A stretch of 32,560 nucleotides of DNA from CAZAYB01 sp964489215 (GTDB lineage: Bacteria; Planctomycetota; Phycisphaerae; Sedimentisphaerales; Anaerohalosphaeraceae), in the NCBI GenBank assembly GCA_964489215.1, contig CAZAYB010000004.1, forward strand, positions 1 through 32,560, written 5' to 3'. The number at the start of each line of letters is the position of its first letter. The first letter of the stretch is position 1. The notes beneath the pieces are model-generated. The model searched no databases. It saw only the letters and a program-made list of their open reading frames with translations, and was not told the DNA's origin. Shown here piece by piece: positions 14,829-21,833 of this stretch. Both the position numbers and the translations under genes were made by a program.

Positions 14829-15839
14829 TTAAGGGTTTTCGCTGAAGTAAGTTTTGAAGTATTCTGCGAGAGATTTGATGGGTATTTGTGAGTCTTTTGT
14901 GAGTGTTACCGGCTTGTTTGCTTTTTTTAATGTGAGGCTTTTTTCCCAGTTTTGGGTTGAGGCTTGTTTGCTCCTTTGATAGCCGTATCTTGTGCCAACA
15001 GGTGATGTGAAGTAAAGTTTTTTGCCGGCGTAGAATGTTTCGGGGAAATATTTGTTTATTACAGTTGCGGTGTACCAGTGGTATGGAAATTCATGGTCCG
15101 GGATTGTCGGGTCTATTTTTGTAATGTCAACGTTGTGGGCATTTGTCAGTTTTACTTCGGTGGCGTATAGTGTTAAGTCGCGTGTGAAGTATTGTTCGGT
15201 GTAGCATTTTCTGTTTTTTGAGCAGGTCAGCTGAGCCAGTTCGTTTTCTTTCCAGAAGGGTGGGACGTAGGCATCGAGCAGTGTTATGTGCAGGCTTGCG
15301 TTTGTGGTGTTCGCGAAGTATTTTGCAGCTTGTGAGACTGCCCATGACCCTGCTGAGTGTCCGATGAGATGAACGTGCTGCAGGTTTTTTGTTATTTGGG
15401 GTGGGAATGATTTTGTGATTGCAGGAGCGATTTTATCTTTTGCAATTTGAGCTGCTTCGATGGGGTTTAAGATTCGTGAGCTTTTTCGCCAGTCGCAGAA
15501 AAATGATGTCCATTGAATGTTGTCAGTTTTATATGTTATGGCAGCGGCAAGCTGGAAGAACCATATTGTCTGTTCGTTCCAGCCGTGGGTTATTATGACA
15601 ATATTTTCGGGCATGGTTTCTATTTGTGCGTTTTCGTCGATTAACAGAGCGTTGTATTCGGTAAGAGAATTCGCCTCGGGGATGACGGCGAAGAGCCTGG
15701 CTTTGGGGGAGATGTTTTTTTTGAGCTGATTCATGGAAAATTCCTGAAACCGTGGTTCATTTGCGAGAGTGAAATTTGCGATTATCAGGAATATCAGGGT
15801 TTGGGCGAGGTGCGTAATTTTTTTATAAAAACTGTTCAT
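14829..15839 (-). CDS. Exported lipase-like alpha/beta hydrolase
   Basis: A signal peptide (about residues 1-26, hydrophobic LAQTLIFLIIANFTLAN) sends this 336-residue protein out of the cytoplasm. The alpha/beta hydrolase marks are the IVIITHGWNE oxyanion loop and the nucleophile elbow GHSAGSWA, where Ser is the catalytic residue. Downstream LLDAY probably supplies the acid, and a His near HEFPYHWYT is the likely last member of the triad. The HGWN and GHSAG pattern resembles pancreatic-type lipases. It could cleave lipids or other esters; the substrate is open. The start overlaps the mutS stop by four bases (ATGA, 15836-15839), so its translation depends on mutS, an odd pairing of a repair gene with an exported enzyme. 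Confidence 0.82.
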   Translation of the reverse strand: MNSFYKKITHLAQTLIFLIIANFTLANEPRFQEFSMNQLKKNISPKARLFAVIPEANSLTEYNALLIDENAQIETMPENIVIITHGWNEQTIWFFQLAAAITYKTDNIQWTSFFCDWRKSSRILNPIEAAQIAKDKIAPAITKSFPPQITKNLQHVHLIGHSAGSWAVSQAAKYFANTTNASLHITLLDAYVPPFWKENELAQLTCSKNRKCYTEQYFTRDLTLYATEVKLTNAHNVDITKIDPTIPDHEFPYHWYTATVINKYFPETFYAGKKLYFTSPVGTRYGYQRSKQASTQNWEKSLTLKKANKPVTLTKDSQIPIKSLAEYFKTYFSENP

Positions 15840-18463
15840 TCTTTATTATCGGCGTTATTAACCTGGTTCTTAATTTGGTTTAGCAGATTTATAGCTTCAA
15901 TCGGGGTGAGGTTGTTAACGTCGAGGTTTTTTAGTTTTTCGAGTACGTCTTTGTGCTGATTTACGAAAAGAGAGTCGGGATTTGAGGTTTGTTTTTCTGT
16001 CAGTGGGCCTTTTGATGTTTCATTGTTTAGGTTTTGTTCAAGTTCCTGAAGGATTTGTGAGCTTCTTTTTATTACGTTTTCTGGTACTCCGGCGAGTTTT
16101 GCGACGTGTATTCCGTATGATTTGTCAGTTTTTCCGGGCAGTATTTTGTGCAGGAATACGACCTGTTCCATCCATTCTCTAACGGCGACGTTTAGATTTT
16201 TGATGTTGCCGAAGAGTTCAGCCAGAGCTGTAAGTTCGTGGTAATGTGTTGCGAAGAGTGTTCTGGCTTTGATGTTTTGAGCGATGTGTTCTGTAATTGC
16301 CCATGCCAGTGCCAGTCCGTCGTATGTGCTAGTTCCCCTTCCGACTTCGTCGAGTATTACGAGAGATTTTTCGGTTGCGTTGTTTATTATGTTTGCAGTT
16401 TCGGTCATTTCGACCATGAAGGTAGACTGGTTTCTGAGCAATTCATCGGAAGCACCGACCCTTGTGAAGATTCTGTCAGTCAGGCCAATTTCTGCGTTTT
16501 TTGCAGGTATGAACGAGCCAGTGTGTGCAAGGATTGTAAGCAGAGCGACCTGTCTGATGTATGTGCTTTTTCCTGACATGTTTGGGCCGGTGATTACAGC
16601 GATGTCTGCGTCTTTTTCGCCGAGTGAGGTGTCGTTTGGTACGAATTCAGCCCCGAGAGCCTCAGCGAGCACGGGGTGTTTTCCGTCGGTGATTTTTATT
16701 GTGGGTTTTTCTGAGATTATCGGCCTGGTCCACGAGCGGTCAGCGCTGATGAACCCCAGGCATAGGATGCAGTCAATGGTTGCGATGGTGTCGGCGAGTT
16801 TCTGCAGGCGTTCGATGTATTTTGTTGTTTCTTCGCGGAGCTGTTCGAAGAGTGTGTTTTCCAGTTCCAGTGCTCTGTCCTGTGCGGTGAGTACTTTTTC
16901 TTCGTACTGTTTTAGTTCTTCGGTGATGTATCTTTCGGCGTTTTTTAGAGTTTGTTTTCTGTGGTAGTTCGGCGGGGCTTTTTCTGCGAGCGACCTTGGA
17001 ATTTCGATGTAGTATCCGAATACTTTGTTGAAGCCTATTTTCAGATTCTGCAGGCCGGTCAGTTCGATTTGTTTTTGCTGATAGTTTGCCAAAAACCTGC
17101 GGTTGTCCTTTGAGATTGACCTTATCTGGTCAAGTTCTTCGTTAAAGCCTGTTTTTATGACTCCGCCGTCTCTTGTATGTGCCGGGGGTTGTGGTACAAT
17201 TGCTGAGGAGAGCAGGTCTGCGAGTTGGTCGATGCTGTCGCATTTTTTTGCGAGGTGTTTTAAAATGTCGCTTTTGCATTCTTCGAGTATCAGCCGCAGT
17301 TCAGGCATTGATTTTAATGTCGCTGCAAGGTGCAGCAGATCCTTTGGAGTGGTTCTGTATGTGCTTATTCTTGAGACGATTCTTTCTATGTCGGAGATAT
17401 TTTTGAGGATGTTTGCAAGTTTTTCTGCGAGTTTAGAGTCAGCGTTGATTTCCGCGACTCCTTGCTGTCTGTAGTTTATGCTGTCGAGTTTGCATAACGG
17501 CTGGCAAATCCAGTTTCTAAGCATTCTTGCTCCCATAGCTGTTTTTGTATGGTCGAGAGAGTGAATCAGAGAGCCTTTTGCAGAGCCTGTTCTTATAGTG
17601 TATAGTATTTCAAGTGATCTCAGCGAGTTGTTGTCTATTCTGAGAAAGTGTGAGCGGTCGATTTTTTTTATCGCGGATATGTGTTTCAATGATGTTTTCT
17701 GTGTTTCCGAGAGGTATTCGAAAATTGCTCCCGCTGCGGAGGTTCCGATGAAGTCGTCATCTATTCCAAAGCCCTGCAGCGACTGGGTTTTGAAATGCTT
17801 TGTGAGGTTTTTTCTGGCTGAGTGCTTGTCGAAGTACCATGACGGCCTTTCTGTGATGACCGCATTTGATAAATTTTTGAGCTGGGCTATCAGTTTTTTC
17901 ATGTCCTTTTCGAACAGGTCTGCCTTGTTTTTTGGTACGAGTATTTCCTTTGGGTTTATTCTGAGTATTTCGTCGATTATTTCGTTTTCGGTGATTGTCA
18001 GTACGTAGAAGTGTCCTGTAGAGATGTCAACCCAGCTAAGGGCGGAATTTTTTGGTCCGATTGCGATTGCTGCCAGGAAGTTTTCCTGTTTTTCGTCGAG
18101 CAGCATATCGTCTGTAAGAGTGCCGGGTGTAACTATTCTTACGACATCTCTTTTTACGATTCCTTTTGCCTGTTTGGGGTCCTCTATCTGTTCGCAGACG
18201 GCGACTTTATAACCAGCCTGGAGCATTTTTTTCAGGTAGTTGTCAACTGCGTGGTATGGTACTCCTGCCAGTGGTATTGGTTCGGGTCCTTTGCTTCTGC
18301 TTGTGAGTGTCAGGCCCAGTACTTTTGAGCAGATCCTTGCATCTTCGTAGAAGGTTTCGTAGAAGTCGCCCATTCTGAAGAATAGTACAGAGTCGGGGTA
18401 CTTGTCCTTGAAGTGGTGGAACTGCTTCATTGCTGGAGTCAGATTTTCGTTATTTTTAGGCAT
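15836..18463 (-). CDS. mutS: DNA mismatch repair protein MutS
   Basis: MutS recognises mismatches and small loops and starts repair with MutL. The mismatch-reading motif FFRMGDFYETF is near residues 27-37, with the Phe and Glu of the F-Y-E triad. The connector, lever and clamp regions follow, and the ATPase at about residue 625 has Walker A GPNMSGKST, then TFMVEMTE, Walker B VILDEVGRGTSTYDG and TLFATHYHEL. The 875 residues match the family. I place the start at the ATG at 18463 (MPKNNENLTPAMKQF, the usual MutS opening); an in-frame TTG at 18499 would add 12 residues. No Shine-Dalgarno is seen, and TATACT (18475-18480) ends 11 bases before the ATG, so the leader may be very short. No mutL lies in the window. 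Confidence 0.96.
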   Translation of the reverse strand: MPKNNENLTPAMKQFHHFKDKYPDSVLFFRMGDFYETFYEDARICSKVLGLTLTSRSKGPEPIPLAGVPYHAVDNYLKKMLQAGYKVAVCEQIEDPKQAKGIVKRDVVRIVTPGTLTDDMLLDEKQENFLAAIAIGPKNSALSWVDISTGHFYVLTITENEIIDEILRINPKEILVPKNKADLFEKDMKKLIAQLKNLSNAVITERPSWYFDKHSARKNLTKHFKTQSLQGFGIDDDFIGTSAAGAIFEYLSETQKTSLKHISAIKKIDRSHFLRIDNNSLRSLEILYTIRTGSAKGSLIHSLDHTKTAMGARMLRNWICQPLCKLDSINYRQQGVAEINADSKLAEKLANILKNISDIERIVSRISTYRTTPKDLLHLAATLKSMPELRLILEECKSDILKHLAKKCDSIDQLADLLSSAIVPQPPAHTRDGGVIKTGFNEELDQIRSISKDNRRFLANYQQKQIELTGLQNLKIGFNKVFGYYIEIPRSLAEKAPPNYHRKQTLKNAERYITEELKQYEEKVLTAQDRALELENTLFEQLREETTKYIERLQKLADTIATIDCILCLGFISADRSWTRPIISEKPTIKITDGKHPVLAEALGAEFVPNDTSLGEKDADIAVITGPNMSGKSTYIRQVALLTILAHTGSFIPAKNAEIGLTDRIFTRVGASDELLRNQSTFMVEMTETANIINNATEKSLVILDEVGRGTSTYDGLALAWAITEHIAQNIKARTLFATHYHELTALAELFGNIKNLNVAVREWMEQVVFLHKILPGKTDKSYGIHVAKLAGVPENVIKRSSQILQELEQNLNNETSKGPLTEKQTSNPDSLFVNQHKDVLEKLKNLDVNNLTPIEAINLLNQIKNQVNNADNKE

Positions 18464-18741
18464 ATTTAAGGTACAGTATATTCTGGGCTTTTTGTTCAAT
18501 CAGCCTGTTTTCGTATTTATCTGGACTTTTGTGAGCTATTATTCATTTCGTTTGTGCATTTTCTGAAATAATTAAGAAATTGGAATTATTGCAGTTTGTT
18601 TAGGTTGTGTCAAATGCAAATTGGGTTTGCCGAGCTGTTAATGAGCATTTTGGAGTTTATTGTTTATTGTTCCGTTTTTTTTTGCGGCGGCGGGTTTTTT
18701 ATGCGTAAGTTTATGTTTTGCAGTGTTTTATGTATGTAATA

Positions 18742-18796
18742 TTTTACGGTTGTAAGTTTGTCAGTTTTGGGTTAGGATTGTTGTATGTTTAAATAA
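18742..18796 (+). repeat. 55-base direct repeat, copy 1 (contig end)
   Basis: This segment ends exactly at the first N and is identical at all 55 positions to 18897-18951. It starts TTTTACGGTTG and ends TTTAAATAA. See the finding on the gap for why it is probably a contig overlap. Confidence 0.9.
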
Positions 18797-18896
18797 NNNN
18801 NNNNNNNNNNNNNNNNNNNNNNNNNNNNNNNNNNNNNNNNNNNNNNNNNNNNNNNNNNNNNNNNNNNNNNNNNNNNNNNNNNNNNNNNNNNNNNNN
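18797..18896. other. Assembly gap, 100 N (probably artificial)
   Basis: Exactly 100 N, a standard scaffolding filler. The bases on each side are the same 55-mer, so nothing need be missing. Confidence 0.95.
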
Positions 18897-18951
18897 TTTT
18901 ACGGTTGTAAGTTTGTCAGTTTTGGGTTAGGATTGTTGTATGTTTAAATAA
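18897..18951 (+). repeat. 55-base direct repeat, copy 2 (contig start)
   Basis: This segment begins at the first base after the N run and is identical to 18742-18796. It contains the proposed vorB promoter (18905-18933). Confidence 0.9.
18905..18933 (+). promoter_or_regulatory. Possible promoter of the VOR-exbD-TPR operon
   Basis: TTGTAA (18905-18910), 17 bases, TAGGAT (18928-18933, 4 of 6 matches). It lies within the 55-base repeat, 81 bases before the vorB ATG, and is the only reasonable candidate I find in the spacer. Confidence 0.35.
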
Positions 18952-19014
18952 AGATTTTGCGGGCTTTGGCAGGTACATTTCCTGGTTTTGCCTTTTGTAT
19001 CTAAGAGGGATCTT

Positions 19015-20070
19015 ATGGCTGAACAGTTATTACTTAAGGGTAACGAGCTTATGGCAGAGGCTGCGATAGAGGCAGGATGCAGATTCTTTGCCGGTTATCC
19101 GATTACGCCACAAAATGAAGTTCCGGAATATATGTCTGTTCGTATGCCTGAGGTGGGTGGTACTTTTATTCAGGCAGAAAGTGAGCTTGCGGCAATCAAT
19201 ATGATCTTCGGGGCTTCCAGTGCGGGGGCCAGGTGTATGACGAGCAGTTCATCGCCTGGTATAAGTCTTAAGCAGGAGGGGATAAGTTATATTGCAGCTG
19301 CTGAGCTTCCCTGCGTTATAGCGAATATGCAGAGGGGCGGTCCTGGTCTTGGTAATATACGTGCATCCGGAGCAGATTATTTTCAGGCGGTTAAGGGGGG
19401 CGGTCATGGAGATTACAGGCTGATAGTCCTTGCGCCTTCGACGCTGGATGAGCTTTATGAGCTTACCCGTAACGCATTTGATTATGCGGATTATTACCGT
19501 AACCCGGTTTTGATCCTTGGAGACGGTATACTTGGTCAGATGGCAGAGCCGGTTGAAAGGCGAGAGTATGTAAGTCTTTTTGATCTTCCTGAAAAGGATT
19601 GGGTTCTTGACGGTTGTCAGGGGAGAGAGCCGCGTGTTGTTCGCACTCTTCATTTGAGGCCCAGCGGTGCTCTTGAGGAGCATAACAAGAAGCTTGCCCG
19701 GAAATATGCGAGGATAAGCAGGGAGATGCAGCTTGTAGAGGAAGTTGATGTTGATGATTGTGAATTGGTAATAGCAGCTTACGGCATAACGGCCCGTATA
19801 GCTAAAGGCGCTCTTGGCCTTGCCAGGGAAAAGGGTATGAAGGTCGGTCTTGTCAAGCCTATAAGTCTTTGGCCTTTTCCGAATGAGTCTTTTAACAGGT
19901 TAAGGGGAAAAGTTAACAAGATACTTGTAGTTGAGATGAGTAACGGTCAGTTTGTCGAGGATGTTCAGCTTGCGACAAAATGTGATGTTCCGATAGAATT
20001 TTCAGGCGGGGGGGGAGGCTGGTACCCGACCCCTGAGAATATTCTGGAAAAACTTGAACAGATATATTGA
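19015..20070 (+). CDS. vorB: 2-oxoacid:ferredoxin oxidoreductase alpha subunit (VorB type)
   Basis: This 351-residue protein is the alpha subunit of a ketoisovalerate-type (VorB) 2-oxoacid:ferredoxin oxidoreductase, which oxidatively decarboxylates branched 2-oxoacids to acyl-CoA and passes electrons to ferredoxin, or runs in reverse. Strong family runs are FFAGYPITPQNEVPEY, QAESELAAINM, TSSSSPGISLKQEG, NMQRGGPGLGNI and GGGHGDYRLIVLAPST. The C-terminal transketolase-like domain includes VKPISLWPFP and VVEMSNGQ. Neighbouring beta and gamma subunits make the complex. The ATG at 19015 is chosen for AAGAGGGA (19003-19010) and family fit; the frame is open to a TTG at 18988. The enzyme is oxygen-sensitive, so it points to an anaerobe. 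Substrate choice among 2-oxoacids cannot be fixed by eye. Confidence 0.92.
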   Translation: MAEQLLLKGNELMAEAAIEAGCRFFAGYPITPQNEVPEYMSVRMPEVGGTFIQAESELAAINMIFGASSAGARCMTSSSSPGISLKQEGISYIAAAELPCVIANMQRGGPGLGNIRASGADYFQAVKGGGHGDYRLIVLAPSTLDELYELTRNAFDYADYYRNPVLILGDGILGQMAEPVERREYVSLFDLPEKDWVLDGCQGREPRVVRTLHLRPSGALEEHNKKLARKYARISREMQLVEEVDVDDCELVIAAYGITARIAKGALGLAREKGMKVGLVKPISLWPFPNESFNRLRGKVNKILVVEMSNGQFVEDVQLATKCDVPIEFSGGGGGWYPTPENILEKLEQIY

Positions 20071-20135
20071 CATATAAGTATTAACGGGAAGTTCCTTTAC
20101 AAAGATAACAGAAGTTTTCTTTGGGAGTATATAAG

Positions 20136-20888
20136 ATGTCAGTTACGGAAAAGGAAAAGTCAACAGATATGGAAAAGACACTTCGCAGTGTCAAGCGTCA
20201 TTACTGTCCTGGATGCGGTCATAATGTTGCTCATACCATAGTTGGTCAGGTTATTGACGAGCTTGGTATAAGAGGTTCGGTAATCGGAACAGCTCCTGTA
20301 GGTTGTGCTGTTTTGCTTTATGACTATTTTAATATTGACTGTGTTGAATGTGCCCACGGCCGCAGTCCTGCGGTAGCGACGGCTATCAAGCGTGTTCATC
20401 CGGATAAGATCGTTTTTACTTATCAGGGTGATGGAGATCTTGCCGCAATCGGAGCAGGTGAGACTATCCATACAGCTAACCGGGGAGAGAATATAACGGT
20501 TATCTTTGTTAATAACGCGATATACGGTATGACGGGTGGGCAGATGGCTCCTACTACCCTTACAGGTCAAAAGAGCACTACCACTCCCGGGGGGAGGGGT
20601 TATAACCAGGAAGGTCCTCCTATAAGGGTTTGTGAGCTTTTGAGCACCCTTGGGGGAGTTACTTATATTGAGAGGGTTTCTCTGGGGGGCAGTGATGATG
20701 TCAAGAACACAAAGAGGGCTATCCGCAAAGCGTTCAGCTACCAGATGGAGAACAAGGGTTTTAGTCTTGTGGAAGTTCTGTCGATGTGTCCGACGGACTG
20801 GAAGCTTTCAGCTAAAGATGCGGTGGGGTTTGTCAATGATAAGATGAAGGAAGTTTTTCCTCTCGGTGTGTTTAAGGACCTTGGCTGA
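20136..20888 (+). CDS. 2-oxoacid:ferredoxin oxidoreductase beta (TPP-binding) subunit
   Basis: The 250-residue beta subunit binds thiamine diphosphate and holds the catalytic centre of the complex with VorB. CPGCGH (24-29) is the cluster-side cysteine motif, and the TPP motif runs from GDGD (98-101) to VNN (125-127), followed by YGMTGGQMAPTT. The downstream QKSTTTPGGR and GPPIRVCELL runs are typical of KorB/VorA sequences. The ATG at 20136 has GGGAG 8 bases upstream; a TTG at 20121 is also in frame. It follows vorB by 65 bases, and the gamma gene begins 2 bases after its stop. No [4Fe-4S] ferredoxin domain is fused to it. Confidence 0.93.
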   Translation: MSVTEKEKSTDMEKTLRSVKRHYCPGCGHNVAHTIVGQVIDELGIRGSVIGTAPVGCAVLLYDYFNIDCVECAHGRSPAVATAIKRVHPDKIVFTYQGDGDLAAIGAGETIHTANRGENITVIFVNNAIYGMTGGQMAPTTLTGQKSTTTPGGRGYNQEGPPIRVCELLSTLGGVTYIERVSLGGSDDVKNTKRAIRKAFSYQMENKGFSLVEVLSMCPTDWKLSAKDAVGFVNDKMKEVFPLGVFKDLG

Positions 20889-20890
20889 TT

Positions 20891-21481
20891 ATGAAAGAAT
20901 TCAAAAGTACATTAAACGAGATACGTATCAAGGTTGCAGGTTCCGGCGGTCAGGGCGTAGTTCTTGCGGGTAATATTATAGCAAGGGCGGCGGTTCTGGA
21001 GGGCAGGACGGTTACCGGTATGGTGTCTTACGGAGTTGAGATGCGCGGCGGTACAGCGAACGCGACTGTTATTGTTTCGGATAACGAGATAGCATCACCA
21101 GTTGTGGAGTATCCCGGTCAGGTGATAATACTGAACCAGCCTTCTTTTGACAGGTTTGAGCCTTTGGTTACCGAGGGGGGTTTGATAATTTTTAATTCAT
21201 CTCTTGTAGAGCCTAACGGTTTAAGGGCTGAGATAAATTATTCGTCGATAGATGCTACTGATATTGCCAAGGGTATGGGAGATGTCAGGGTTTCAAATAT
21301 GGTGATACTTGGGGCTTATATCAAGAGCAGCGGGATATTTAATTCCAAAACAGTCGAGCAGTCTATTGAGAATTTGTTTTCTTCGAAGAACCCAAAGCTT
21401 ATCGATCTTAATATCAGAGCTTTCAGGGAGGGTTTCGAGAATGTTCATAAGATACAGGAGTTGTCGATAAGGCATGCTTGA
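20891..21481 (+). CDS. 2-oxoacid:ferredoxin oxidoreductase gamma subunit
   Basis: The 196-residue gamma subunit completes the catalytic core. GSGGQGVVLAG (17-27) is the glycine-rich family opening, and SYGVEMRGGTANATVIVSD is the conserved middle. The C-terminal half has the KGMGDVRVSNMVILGAYIK helix typical of the family. It starts 2 bases after the beta gene. Its last 8 bases overlap the start of exbD (21474), so the metabolic operon runs straight into an envelope motor gene. Confidence 0.93.
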   Translation: MKEFKSTLNEIRIKVAGSGGQGVVLAGNIIARAAVLEGRTVTGMVSYGVEMRGGTANATVIVSDNEIASPVVEYPGQVIILNQPSFDRFEPLVTEGGLIIFNSSLVEPNGLRAEINYSSIDATDIAKGMGDVRVSNMVILGAYIKSSGIFNSKTVEQSIENLFSSKNPKLIDLNIRAFREGFENVHKIQELSIRHA

Positions 21482-21833
21482 TTTTTCAGGTAATGAGCAA
21501 AGCGTTTATGGTCTTATGAGGGGCGGGTTTTCGGTTAAGGGCCGGGTCAGGTTTTGTATGACCTCGATGATCGATATTATTTTTCTTTTGCTGGTGTTCT
21601 TTGTGTTGACTGCGGAGTTTGATTTNNNNNNNNNNNNNNNNNNNNNNNNNNNNNNNNNNNNNNNNNNNNNNNNNNNNNNNNNNNNNNNNNNNNNNNNNNN
21701 NNNNNNNNNNNNNNNNNNNNNNNNNGTATGCGGTGATGATGTCAGCTGGGATTATCTGGCGAAGGTTTATAACCTGCTTGGAGTTTGCGGTATGAATAAT
21801 GTTACTTTTGTGCTTGAGGGCTTTGAGGAGTGA
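21474..21833 (+). CDS. exbD: ExbD/TolR-family protein, middle missing in assembly gap
   Basis: The first 50 residues are a typical ExbD opening: a short cytoplasmic tail, then the single helix MTSMIDIIFLLLVFFVLTAE with the proton-carrying Asp34. After 100 N the same frame resumes with CGDDVSWDYLAKVYNLLGVCGMNNVTFVLEG, the end of the periplasmic ExbD domain. The two pieces therefore belong to one gene, although the true number of missing codons is unknown; with 33 codons of N the protein would be about 119 residues, slightly short for ExbD. It overlaps the gamma subunit gene by 8 bases and the TPR gene by 4 (GTGA, 21830-21833). It has no ExbB beside it and may use the one at 24455-25213. Confidence 0.85.
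   Translation: MLDFSGNEQSVYGLMRGGFSVKGRVRFCMTSMIDIIFLLLVFFVLTAEFDXXXXXXXXXXXXXXXXXXXXXXXXXXXXXXXXXXVCGDDVSWDYLAKVYNLLGVCGMNNVTFVLEGFEE
21626..21725. other. Assembly gap, 100 N (real missing sequence)
   Basis: Exactly 100 N inside exbD. Unlike the first gap, the flanks share no common end, so real sequence is missing and its length is unknown. Confidence 0.95.

Larger units (their letters stand above)
18464..19014. other. Divergent mutS/vorB intergenic region with assembly gap
   Basis: This stretch separates two divergent operons. It holds AT-rich sequence, a 55-base segment present twice and 100 N. I found no ORF of any likely size, no RNA gene and no ferredoxin gene. If the two 55-base copies are one overlap, the true spacer is 396 bases. 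Confidence 0.6.

Noticed and set aside
16284..16967. Open frame of 227 codons opposite mutS
   Set aside because: Ser/Phe/Val-rich translation typical of antisense to a coding gene; mutS is intact and conserved on the other strand.
18742..18951. The 55-base pair as a genuine direct repeat, CRISPR or attachment site
   Set aside because: Both copies abut the N run exactly at its two edges, which a contig overlap explains without a biological repeat; only two copies exist and there is no spacer sequence to judge.
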